A DNA stretch of 64,000 nucleotides from Fidelibacterota bacterium (GTDB lineage Bacteria; Pseudomonadota; Alphaproteobacteria; Rhodospirillales; Rhodospirillaceae). The stretch is taken from NCBI GenBank assembly GCA_947476065.1, contig CANJPG010000002.1, positions 22,799 through 86,798 of the forward strand, written 5' to 3'. The translations under genes and the position numbers were made by a program. Shown here one piece after another: positions 52,365-60,240 of this stretch; position 1 is the stretch's first letter; every line of letters starts with the position of its first letter. The notes under the pieces are model-generated. The model made no database searches and had not been told where the DNA came from. It saw only the letters and a list, made by a program, of their open reading frames with translations.

Positions 52365-53290
52365 CCTCACTGGTCCTCGCTGAACACGATAACGCGACCC
52401 TCAAGGCCGCGACCCTGAGCGCCATCACTGCGGCGCAGCAGGTCGGCGGCGATATCCACGTGCTGGTCGCCGGCAAAGGCTGCGGCGCCGTTGCCACCGC
52501 CGCCGCCAAAATCGCGGGCGTCGCTAAGGTGCGCGTCGCCGACGCCGGCCAATACAGCGCAACGCTCGCCGAGCCGCTGGCCGCGCTAATCGTCAGCCTC
52601 GCTGGTGATTATTCACACCTCATCGCGCCCGCCACCACCTCGGGCAAGAACGTCATGCCGCGCGTGGCCGCTCTGCTCGACGTCGCTCAGATCTCGGACA
52701 TTTCGGCGGTCGTCTCGGCAGATACCTTTATACGCCCGATTTACGCCGGCAATGCTCTGGCTACCGTGCAATCGAAAGACGCGAAGAAGGTCATCACCGT
52801 GCGTGGTTCGACTTTCGACAAGGCTAAGCCGGAAGGCGGCAGCGCGGCGATCGAGAACGTTGCGGCAGCCGCCGACCCCGGCCTATCGTCCTTCGTCAGC
52901 GCCGAGCTTTCGAAGTCCGAGCGCCCTGAACTCACCTCCGCGCGTATCGTCGTCTCGGGTGGACGCGGCATGGGCTCGGGCGAGAACTTCAAGATCATCG
53001 AGGCCCTGGCCGACAAACTCGGCGCCGGCGTCGGCGCCAGCCGTGCGGCGGTCGATGCAGGCTTTGTGCCCAACGACTACCAGGTCGGACAGACCGGCAA
53101 GATCGTGGCCCCCGAGCTCTACATCGCGGTCGGGATTTCTGGCGCCATCCAGCATCTGGCCGGCATGAAGGACTCCAAGGTCATCGTCGCCATCAACAAA
53201 GACCCCGAAGCGCCGATCTTCCAGGTGGCTGATTACGGCCTGGTAGGTGATCTCTTCCAGGTTGTGCCGGAACTCACCAAGGCTCTTTAA
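52361..53290 (+). CDS. etfA: Electron transfer flavoprotein alpha subunit
   Basis: A 309-residue ETF-alpha protein. The C-terminal FAD-binding domain is clear: [55 protein letters not shown] and [20 protein letters not shown]. It partners with EtfB. A 66-bp gap with a small hairpin (GGCAGC/GCTGCC at 53305-53325) separates it from the dehydrogenase gene. Confidence 0.96.
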   Translation: MTSLVLAEHDNATLKAATLSAITAAQQVGGDIHVLVAGKGCGAVATAAAKIAGVAKVRVADAGQYSATLAEPLAALIVSLAGDYSHLIAPATTSGKNVMPRVAALLDVAQISDISAVVSADTFIRPIYAGNALATVQSKDAKKVITVRGSTFDKAKPEGGSAAIENVAAAADPGLSSFVSAELSKSERPELTSARIVVSGGRGMGSGENFKIIEALADKLGAGVGASRAAVDAGFVPNDYQVGQTGKIVAPELYIAVGISGAIQHLAGMKDSKVIVAINKDPEAPIFQVADYGLVGDLFQVVPELTKAL

Positions 53291-53356
53291 CGTTAATTGC
53301 AGGCGGCAGCTTTGCGACGGCTGCCCCCACTCGACTCTTCAACTGGATATGCACCC

Positions 53357-54265
53357 ATGAATGACGCTGCCCGCGCGGCCAAGACCCCCATCACGATTGC
53401 CAAGGTTGGCATCATCGGTGCTGGGCAGATGGGATCGGGGATCGCGCATGTCTGCGCACTGGCCGGCTTCGACGTCGCCATCTTCGACATCAACGATGAC
53501 CAGCTGAAAAAGAGCGTCGGCAACATCGACAAGAATATTGCCCGCCAGGTCAACAAGGGCTTTGTCAGCGACGCCGACAAACAGGCTGCGATGACGCGCA
53601 TCAAGACCGGCATTACCTTGGATGTCCTCAGCGACCGCGATCTGGTCGTTGAAGCCGCCACCGAGAACGAGGAGCTGAAGAAAAAGATATTCCGTGAGCT
53701 CTGTCCGCATCTGAAGGCCGACGCAATTCTGTGCTCCAACACGTCGTCGATTTCGATTACGCGCCTGGCCGCCGTCACCGACCGCCCAGAGCGGTTCATG
53801 GGTCTGCACTTCATGAACCCGGTGCCGGTGATGAAGCTGGTCGAACTGATCCGCGGCATCGCCACCGAGGAAAGCACTTTCTCGTCGGTGCGCACGTTCG
53901 CTGAAAAACTTGGCAAGAACACGGTGTCGTCGGAAGACTTCCCGGCTTTCATCGTCAACCGCATCCTGATCCCAATGGTCAACGAAGCGATCTATACGTT
54001 GTATGAGGGTGTGGGCAACGTGCGCGCCATCGACGTCGCCATGAAGCTGGGCGCCAATCATCCGATGGGCCCGCTGGAGCTGGCCGATTTCATCGGGCTC
54101 GACACATGCCTGGCCATCATGACGACGCTGCACGATGGATTGGCGGACACCAAGTACCGCCCCTGCCCGCTCTTGGCGAAATACGTCGAGGCCGGCTGGC
54201 TCGGCCGCAAGACCGGCAAGGGCTTCTACGACTACAGCGGCCCCGAGCCCGCTCCCACCCGCTAA
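53357..54265 (+). CDS. 3-hydroxybutyryl-CoA / 3-hydroxyacyl-CoA dehydrogenase
   Basis: A 302-residue monofunctional dehydrogenase from ATG 53357. The NAD motif GAGQMGSGIA (residues 21-30), NTSSISITRLA, the catalytic-His block GLHFMNPVPVMKLVE and the C-terminal GLDTCLAIMTTLHDG and GRKTGKGFYDY are present. It oxidises 3-hydroxyacyl-CoA (or forms 3-hydroxybutyryl-CoA) in beta-oxidation or butyrate/PHB metabolism. The context with ETF agrees. An upstream in-frame codon at 53297 would add 20 residues without family similarity. Confidence 0.93.
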   Translation: MNDAARAAKTPITIAKVGIIGAGQMGSGIAHVCALAGFDVAIFDINDDQLKKSVGNIDKNIARQVNKGFVSDADKQAAMTRIKTGITLDVLSDRDLVVEAATENEELKKKIFRELCPHLKADAILCSNTSSISITRLAAVTDRPERFMGLHFMNPVPVMKLVELIRGIATEESTFSSVRTFAEKLGKNTVSSEDFPAFIVNRILIPMVNEAIYTLYEGVGNVRAIDVAMKLGANHPMGPLELADFIGLDTCLAIMTTLHDGLADTKYRPCPLLAKYVEAGWLGRKTGKGFYDYSGPEPAPTR

Positions 54266-54277
54266 ACGGCGACGCCC

Positions 54278-55915
54278 TTGTTGAAGCTCACGCAGGCGAT
54301 AAATCCCTATCTCCTGCTGACGCTGCTGTGCGCGGTGCTGTTCCTGCCCGGCCTCGCGTCGATTCCGCCCACCGACCGCGACGAATCCCGCTTCATGCAG
54401 GCGTCGAAGCAGATGCTCGAAAGCGGCGATTGGGTGCACATGCGCTTCCAGGACGAGCCGCGCAATAAGAAGCCCGTCGGTATTTATTGGCTGCAAGCGA
54501 CAACCGTGCGCGTCATGGGGCAAGCCTTGACCGCCACCTGGCCCTATCGCCTGCCCTCCGTTCTGGCCGCCTGGATTGCGGTTCTCTTGGTTTGCCGCTG
54601 CGGAGCGCGCTTGTTTGATTCGCGCGCGGGCCTGATCGCCGGGGCGGCCCTGGCCACCAGCTTCATCGTCGTCGTCGAAGCCCATATCGCCAAAACCGAC
54701 GCGACACTGCTGGCGGCGACTGTAATTGCCATGACCATGCTGGCCGAGATTTATGTCGGCGCGCCTGGCAAACAGCTGTGGCCCGCGTTGGGATTTTGGT
54801 TTGGGATCGGCTTCGGCATTCTGATCAAGGGGCCGGTGATTCTTCTAGCGGTGGGCGCGGCCCTTACGGCGCTGTGTATCGCCGATCGCAATCTGCGCTG
54901 GCTGAAGGCGCTGCGCGTTGAGTTCGGCCTTCCGCTAGTGTTGGTGATGGACCTGCCTTGGCTGATTGCGGTGTCCGGCGGCAACGGACAAAACAACTTT
55001 GTCTCCGATGCCGTTACCCAGGATCTGCTGCCCAAGCTGATCGGCGGCCAGGAAAGCCACGGCGCGCTGCCGGGCTCCTACATTCTCGCGGGCCTGCTGA
55101 CCGCCTGGCCATGGTCTGTATTGGCGCCGTTTGTTCTGGTGGCGGCCTGGAAACAACGCACAGTGCCAGCGGTGCGTTTCTGCCTGGCGTGGCTGATCCC
55201 CGCCTGGATCGTTTTTGAAATCGTGCCGACGAAACTGCCCCACTACACCATGCCGCTGTATCCGGCCTTGGCGCTGCTGATCGCCTGGGCCGCGACGCAA
55301 TGGCGGGACAGCGGGGTCTTCGCGCGCTGGATTGGCGGTGGACTCGGGGTTGCCTACCGCACGCTGTGGGCCTGCATCGCCGTGGGGCTGGCGGTCGGCC
55401 TGAGTGTGGTCAATCACCGGTATGGCGACGGGGCTGCTTGGGGTGCGGTCCTGGGCGCCACCGCCTGCGTGCTTGCGGCGTTGCTGGTGCTGTTCGGCTT
55501 CGCCCGCGGTACGGCCGCATCGGCTGTCGCTGGTCTAGTTGCGGTGGGTGTGCTGCTCAGCCTATCCCTGACATCCGGCATCCTTCCCCACCTCAGTCAG
55601 CTTGCCATCAGCCCGCGTATTGCAGCCGCGACTGAATCGCAGCACACGCCCGTTGCGCTGGCTGGTTTTCACGAACCGTCGGCGGTTTTTCTGCTGGGCA
55701 CTGAGACGCTTTTGACCGATACGGGCGGCGCGGTTGCGCATATTCTCGCCACCCCGGGCGCCCTCGCTGTGGTTCCCGAGGAGACGTTGGAGACCGTGCG
55801 CGCGGCGGTGGCCGCGGGGGGACGTACATTGACGCAGCGTGACGAAATCGTCGGCTACAATTATTCGCGCGGCCAATGGCTGCGCCTCGCGGTCATCACG
55901 GCCGTGCCGCAATGA
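54278..55915 (+). CDS. GT39-family membrane glycosyltransferase (ArnT/PMT-like)
   Basis: A 545-residue protein with ten or more membrane helices. The catalytic acidic loop is PTDRDESRFMQAS near residue 32, followed by RNKKPVGIYWLQA, typical of ArnT-like enzymes that use polyprenyl-phosphate sugars in the periplasm. Later landmarks are KTDATLLAATVIAM, FGILIKGPVI and PTKLPHYTMPLYPALA. Donor and acceptor (lipid A, protein or other) are unknown. The start is TTG 54278 or the adjacent TTG 54281. The stop overlaps the PAP2 start (ATGA), linking it with lipid-phosphate recycling. Confidence 0.88.
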   Translation: MLKLTQAINPYLLLTLLCAVLFLPGLASIPPTDRDESRFMQASKQMLESGDWVHMRFQDEPRNKKPVGIYWLQATTVRVMGQALTATWPYRLPSVLAAWIAVLLVCRCGARLFDSRAGLIAGAALATSFIVVVEAHIAKTDATLLAATVIAMTMLAEIYVGAPGKQLWPALGFWFGIGFGILIKGPVILLAVGAALTALCIADRNLRWLKALRVEFGLPLVLVMDLPWLIAVSGGNGQNNFVSDAVTQDLLPKLIGGQESHGALPGSYILAGLLTAWPWSVLAPFVLVAAWKQRTVPAVRFCLAWLIPAWIVFEIVPTKLPHYTMPLYPALALLIAWAATQWRDSGVFARWIGGGLGVAYRTLWACIAVGLAVGLSVVNHRYGDGAAWGAVLGATACVLAALLVLFGFARGTAASAVAGLVAVGVLLSLSLTSGILPHLSQLAISPRIAAATESQHTPVALAGFHEPSAVFLLGTETLLTDTGGAVAHILATPGALAVVPEETLETVRAAVAAGGRTLTQRDEIVGYNYSRGQWLRLAVITAVPQ

Positions 55916-56577
55916 CCCTCGCCACTCTCCGGCGGCGACTTCTGATAGCGGGCGTATTCACCGCCGTTGCTGTCGCCGTCTTGATGACCTGGATCGACGT
56001 CCCGCTGGCGCTGTTCTTCAACGGCTACCGCCAGACCTGGTGGGCTGAGTTTTTCAACATCATCACTAACTTTGCCAACGGCGGCATCTGGTACTCGGTT
56101 GCCGTGCTGGGCATCGGAGCGGCTTACCTGCGCCACAGGAAGAAGGCACCAGATCAGGCGGCCTTCGCCAAAGAACTGCGCGCTTGGCTATTCATGATTG
56201 TGGCGATGGCCACGTCGGGCACATTCGTCAACGCGGTCAAGCTGGCCATTGGACGTGAACGCCCCCGGCTGCTGTTCCGCGACGGGACCACGGGGTTTCA
56301 TCCTTTTGGCTTGGACCTCGCCGATTGCGGATTTCCGTCAGGCCATACGCAGTCGATATGGTCGGCGACGCTTGCGCTGTCGTTCATCTATCCGCCGCTG
56401 CGTCCGCTGTTCTTCACGGTGGCGGTCTTCGTCAGTGCGAGCCGCATCATCATCGGGGCGCATTACGCCGCCGATGTCGCGGCCGGCCTCTATGTCGCGG
56501 TGTTTGCCGTGGTGCTGTGGCGCTATTGGTTCGAGCGTGGCGGCGTAACCGAAAACCTGCGGCAGAACGCGGCCTAG
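55912..56577 (+). CDS. PAP2-family phosphatase
   Basis: A 221-residue membrane protein from ATG 55912, with a complete phosphatase signature: KLAIGRERPRLLFRD, CGFPSGHTQS and SRIIIGAHYAADV. Unlike the 48904-49584 paralogue, all three motifs are canonical. It is coupled to the GT39 gene. A natural role is to dephosphorylate the polyprenyl or lipid phosphate released by that transferase, or to act on lipid A. It is convergent with the TlpA-like gene, with a 4-bp overlap of the 3' ends. Confidence 0.92.
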   Translation: MTLATLRRRLLIAGVFTAVAVAVLMTWIDVPLALFFNGYRQTWWAEFFNIITNFANGGIWYSVAVLGIGAAYLRHRKKAPDQAAFAKELRAWLFMIVAMATSGTFVNAVKLAIGRERPRLLFRDGTTGFHPFGLDLADCGFPSGHTQSIWSATLALSFIYPPLRPLFFTVAVFVSASRIIIGAHYAADVAAGLYVAVFAVVLWRYWFERGGVTENLRQNAA

Positions 56578-57203
56578 TTTTTGCTCATCAGGTCGCGTAG
56601 AATTTTTTCCACTTCGGGCGAATTCCAATCCAATTCTCCTTCGGCGCGCGCCACTTCCTGGCCGTTCTTGTCGATGATCAGCGACGTCGGCAGGCCGACA
56701 AGCTTGGCGTCGCGCATGAACTTGCCCGGCGCCTCGGCATAGAAGGGCAGATTCTTCCATTCGTTCTTTTCGGCGAAGGGTTTGGCGACCCGGGCCCCTT
56801 CACGATCCTGTGAGATCGCCAGAACCTGGAAGCCATCGCCGCCCATTTTGGCCTGGAGCGCATCAAGGGTGGGCATTTCCTTGACGCACGGGGCGCACCA
56901 GGTCGCCCAGAAGTTCACCACCAGCACCTTGCCGGCGAAATTCGCCAGCGTCTTGTCTGCGTCGGCGGCGTCTTTGAACACAGTCGCGGGCGCCGGGACG
57001 GGCACCGCGTGCATCACAATTTCGGTCTTGGACGGCTCCGGCGCCGCCGCAGCCGGTTCAGCGGCCTTTTGAGCCGTTTGGGGAGCTGATTCAGGCGAAG
57101 GGCGGCTTGCCACAAAGCCCACGGCAATGATAATCACCGCGGCAATTACGCCGATAATCACCATGGGTTTAGGGCTCTTCGTCACAGCGGTGTCCTTTTC
57201 CAT
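56574..57203 (-). CDS. TlpA-like membrane-anchored thioredoxin
   Basis: A 209-residue protein with an N-terminal membrane anchor (about residues 14-32), an Ala/Pro/Glu-rich linker and a thioredoxin domain with the active site WCAPC (in NFWATWCAPCVKEM) and the cis-Pro loop GLPTSLIIDKNG. It faces the periplasm and reduces disulfides, as TlpA/CycY do in cytochrome oxidase and cytochrome c assembly. It diverges from argH, a neighbourhood I know from other alphaproteobacteria. Confidence 0.92.
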   Translation of the reverse strand: MEKDTAVTKSPKPMVIIGVIAAVIIIAVGFVASRPSPESAPQTAQKAAEPAAAAPEPSKTEIVMHAVPVPAPATVFKDAADADKTLANFAGKVLVVNFWATWCAPCVKEMPTLDALQAKMGGDGFQVLAISQDREGARVAKPFAEKNEWKNLPFYAEAPGKFMRDAKLVGLPTSLIIDKNGQEVARAEGELDWNSPEVEKILRDLMSKN

Positions 57204-57239
57204 ACTGCCTCCCTTTCACGGGCGTATCCGTGCGGCCGT

Positions 57240-57278
57240 GATACAATGATGCGATACAATGGTTCGATACACTGTTTC
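57240..57278. repeat. Three 13-bp direct repeats upstream of argH
   Basis: GATACAATG (57240), GATACAATG (57253) and GATACACTG (57266) recur at exact 13-bp steps in the tlpA-argH intergenic region. The 13-bp period does not match one helical turn, so successive copies face different sides of the DNA. They could be regulator sites or a small tandem duplication. Confidence 0.6.
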
Positions 57279-57295
57279 TCTGGGCTGACCCAGAG
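57278..57295 (+). promoter_or_regulatory. Hairpin in the argH leader
   Basis: CTCTGGG-CTGA-CCCAGAG: a perfect 7-bp stem with a 4-base loop, 13 bp upstream of the argH ATG. It could act as an RNA hairpin or an operator, and lies directly after the 13-bp repeats. Confidence 0.5.
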
Positions 57296-57308
57296 CCAAG
57301 GCTAGCAC

Positions 57309-58700
57309 ATGACCAGTAAAATTTGGGGCGGAAGGTTTTCGGCCGGCCCCGCCGCCATCATGGAGGAGATTAACGTCTCCGTCGGGTTTGACCAACGGCT
57401 TGCCAAGCAAGACCTCAATGGTAGCCGTGCCCACTGCTCCATGCTTGTGGCCCAGGGCATCGTCAGCCACGAAGACGGCGACGCCATTCAGGAAGGCCTG
57501 ACCCGGATCGAGAAGGAAATTGTCGCCGGCAATTTCCTGTTTAAGCGCGCGCTTGAAGACGTCCACATGAACATCGAAAGCCGGCTAGCCGACCTGATCG
57601 GCACGCCCGCCGGGCGTCTGCACACGGCGCGCTCGCGCAACGATCAGGTTGCAACCGATTTCCGTATGTGGGTCCGCGCCGCCATCGAGACACTGGATGA
57701 GGATATTCGCAAGGTGCAGTCGGCACTGATCGACAAGGCCGAAGCACACGCCGACACCATCATGCCGGGCTTCACCCACCTGCAAGCGGCGCAGCCCGTG
57801 ACCTTTGGCCATCACCTGCTGGCCTACGTCGAAATGTTCGGCCGTGACCGCGGCCGGCTCATGGATGCGCGCACACGCTTGAACGAGTGCCCCTTGGGCG
57901 CGGGCGCCATTGCCGGCACGTCGTTCCCCATCGACCGACACCTCACCGCCGAGAAACTCGGTTTCGACCGCCCCATGGCTAACTCTATGGATGCCGTCTC
58001 GGACCGCGACTTCGCGCTGGAATTCCTGGCGGCGGCAAGCATTCTCGCGACGCATATGTCGCGGCTGGCCGAGGAGATGGTCAACTGGTCGAGCGCGCAG
58101 TTCGGGTTCATTCGTTTCACCGACGCCTTTTCCACCGGCAGCTCGATGATGCCGCAAAAGCGCAACCCCGATGCGGCCGAGTTGGTACGCGGCAAGACCG
58201 GACGTATCTACGGCGGCCTGCTTGCCTTGCTGACGGTGATGAAGGCCCTGCCGCTGACCTATTCGAAAGACATGCAGGAAGACAAGGAAACCGTCTTCGC
58301 CGCGTTCGATACGCTCGAGCTGTGCCTGGCAGCAACCGCCGGCATGGTGGTCGATATGAAACCCAACGCCGAGAAGATGCGCGCGAGCGCTGACGCCGAC
58401 GGACTGATCACCGCCACCGATCTGGCCGACTGGCTGACGCAAACGTTGAATATCCCGTTCCGGGACTCGCACCACATCACCGGCAAGATCGTCAAATTGG
58501 CTGAAGGCAAAGGCGTGGGCCTTGCCGCCCTCAGCCTTGCCGATATGCAAATGGCCGAGCCACGTATCACGCAGGATGTCTTTCGCGTGCTAACCCCGGA
58601 AGCCTCCGCCGCCAGCCGCACCAGCTACGGCGGCACCGCTCCCGACAATGTCCGCAAACAAGCAGCTGAAGCGCGCACGCGTTTCCTCACCAGGACCTGA
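57309..58700 (+). CDS. argH: Argininosuccinate lyase ArgH
   Basis: A 463-residue enzyme of the fumarase/aspartase superfamily that cleaves argininosuccinate to arginine and fumarate, the last step of arginine synthesis. The signature [12 protein letters not shown] is at about residues 277-288, with [14 protein letters not shown] and [17 protein letters not shown] upstream. Full length for the family. Preceded by three 13-bp repeats and a hairpin. argF and argD are 14 kb away in a separate operon. Confidence 0.96.
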   Translation: MTSKIWGGRFSAGPAAIMEEINVSVGFDQRLAKQDLNGSRAHCSMLVAQGIVSHEDGDAIQEGLTRIEKEIVAGNFLFKRALEDVHMNIESRLADLIGTPAGRLHTARSRNDQVATDFRMWVRAAIETLDEDIRKVQSALIDKAEAHADTIMPGFTHLQAAQPVTFGHHLLAYVEMFGRDRGRLMDARTRLNECPLGAGAIAGTSFPIDRHLTAEKLGFDRPMANSMDAVSDRDFALEFLAAASILATHMSRLAEEMVNWSSAQFGFIRFTDAFSTGSSMMPQKRNPDAAELVRGKTGRIYGGLLALLTVMKALPLTYSKDMQEDKETVFAAFDTLELCLAATAGMVVDMKPNAEKMRASADADGLITATDLADWLTQTLNIPFRDSHHITGKIVKLAEGKGVGLAALSLADMQMAEPRITQDVFRVLTPEASAASRTSYGGTAPDNVRKQAAEARTRFLTRT

Positions 58701-58705
58701 GCCCT

Positions 58706-58858
58706 TTGAAAAATTCCGCGAAACACACTTTAAAGGCGCTCGGCCTTGCCGCGATGATGCTGTGCCTGGCTTCGGGGCTGGCCGCCTGCGGCAAAAAAAT
58801 GCAGCCGAAGCCGCCGGAAGGTTCGACCTATCCGCGCCAGTATCCGAAACCTCAGTAG
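58706..58858 (+). CDS. lptM: Small lipoprotein LptM (YifL-like)
   Basis: A 50-residue lipoprotein from TTG 58706, 5 bp after argH. The N-terminus is basic, followed by a hydrophobic stretch and the lipobox LAAC, with Cys28 followed by GKKMQPKPPEGS. Proteins of this kind sit in front of lysA or dapF; E. coli LptM helps mature the LptD-LptE LPS translocon. The position between argH and lysA and the short length support the call. Its start codon is not ATG, so it is easily missed. Confidence 0.85.
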   Translation: MKNSAKHTLKALGLAAMMLCLASGLAACGKKMQPKPPEGSTYPRQYPKPQ

Positions 58859-58870
58859 CGAACGCCCGCC

Positions 58871-60142
58871 ATGCACCATTTCAGCTATCGCGGCGGCGTT
58901 CTGCATGCCGAAGACGTGCCCGTGCCGGCCATCGCCAATGAGGTCGGCACGCCGTTCTATTGTTATTCGGCCGCCACGCTGACGCGCCACTACCGCGTGT
59001 TCACCGATGCACTGGCCGGAATGAACGCCACGGTCTGCTTCGCCGTAAAGTCTAACGCCAACCTCGCGGTCATTCGCACCCTGGTCAACCTTGGCGCCGG
59101 CTGCGACGTCGTCTCGGGCGGCGAATTGCAGATCGCCCTCAATGCCGGCTGCGCGCCCGCAAAAATCGTTTTCTCGGGCGTCGGCAAGACCGAAGCCGAA
59201 CTGCGTTTGGCCCTCGCCTGTGATGTTGGACAGATCAACGTCGAGTCCGAAGCCGAGTTGCTGACACTGAGCCGGCTTGCGAGCGGCCTGGGCAAAACCG
59301 CCCGTGTCGCCTTGCGCGTCAATCCCGATGTCGATGCCGGCAGCCTCGATAAAATCTCGACGGGCCGCAAGGAAGACAAGTTCGGCATCGAATGGACCCT
59401 GGCGCCGGAGCTTTACCGCAAGGCGCGAAACTTGCCTGGCATCGACGCAGTGGCGGTGGCGGTGCACATCGGCTCGCAGATCACATCGCTTGCGCCATTT
59501 GAAGCCGCCTTCCTGCGCGTGCGCGATCTTGTTCTCATGCTGCGCGCAGACGGCATCGACATCCGCCATCTCGATCTCGGCGGCGGCCTCGGCATCCCTT
59601 ACGACCACAGCAACACCGCCATGCCGCCCAGCCCCGATGCCTACGGCGAGATGGTCAAGCGCACCGTGGGCGGTATCGGCTGCTCGCTCACCTTCGAACC
59701 CGGACGTTTGCTCGTCGGCAACGCCGGCATCATGGTGGCGGCGGTCGTAGCACTCAAGGACAGCACGACACGGCGGTTTGTGATCGTGGATGCCGGCATG
59801 AACGATTTGGTCCGCCCCGCCATGTACGGCGCGCGCCACGAAATCATCCCGGTAACCGAAGCGCCGACCGGCTCCTCCTACGCTTCGGCCGATGTCGTCG
59901 GCCCGGTCTGCGAGACCAGCGATTGCTTCGGCAAGGCCTATAACCTGCCCAGCCTGAAGGCCGGCGACCTGCTCGCCTTCCTGTCCGCCGGGGCTTACGG
60001 CGCGGTCATGGCCTCGACCTACAATGCCCGGCCCCTGGTGCCCGAGATTATGGTCAATGGCGACCAGTTTGCCGTGGTCCGGCGCAGGCCCACCCTGGCC
60101 GAAATGACGGCCCTCGAGCAGCTGCCGCCCTGGATTGCGTAA
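58871..60142 (+). CDS. lysA: Diaminopimelate decarboxylase LysA
   Basis: A 423-residue fold-type III PLP enzyme that makes lysine from meso-diaminopimelate. The PLP lysine is Lys60 (CFAVKSNANL). Other features are VSGGELQIAL, the HIGSQI block, DLGGGLGIPY, EPGRLLVGNAG and the C-terminal GPVCETSDCFG with the active-site Cys. It follows lptM after 12 bp, probably in one transcript with argH. Confidence 0.96.
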   Translation: MHHFSYRGGVLHAEDVPVPAIANEVGTPFYCYSAATLTRHYRVFTDALAGMNATVCFAVKSNANLAVIRTLVNLGAGCDVVSGGELQIALNAGCAPAKIVFSGVGKTEAELRLALACDVGQINVESEAELLTLSRLASGLGKTARVALRVNPDVDAGSLDKISTGRKEDKFGIEWTLAPELYRKARNLPGIDAVAVAVHIGSQITSLAPFEAAFLRVRDLVLMLRADGIDIRHLDLGGGLGIPYDHSNTAMPPSPDAYGEMVKRTVGGIGCSLTFEPGRLLVGNAGIMVAAVVALKDSTTRRFVIVDAGMNDLVRPAMYGARHEIIPVTEAPTGSSYASADVVGPVCETSDCFGKAYNLPSLKAGDLLAFLSAGAYGAVMASTYNARPLVPEIMVNGDQFAVVRRRPTLAEMTALEQLPPWIA

Positions 60143-60202
60143 CTGAGCGCTGCGGCGGTCTTAAAAGGCTTGTAATCCGCCCGGTCAGCCCCCCTCAGTC
60201 GA

Positions 60203-60231
60203 TTGAAGACCCGGACTTAAGGCCCTAGACT
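60203..60231 (+). promoter_or_regulatory. Candidate promoter for the DUF4175 gene
   Basis: TTGAAG (60203-60208) and TAGACT (60226-60231), 17-bp spacer. The -10 ends only 9 bp before ATG 60241, so transcription would start at or next to the ATG and give a leaderless or nearly leaderless mRNA. Confidence 0.45.
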
Positions 60232-60240
60232 GCGCCCCGC

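Noticed and set aside
53305..53325. Terminator between etfA and the dehydrogenase gene
   Set aside because: GGCAGC/GCTGCC forms a short stem, but no T tract follows.
53339..54685. 448-codon minus-strand frame opposite the dehydrogenase and GT39 genes
   Set aside because: It is low-complexity and His/Arg/Gln-rich, as expected of antisense translation, with no family match.
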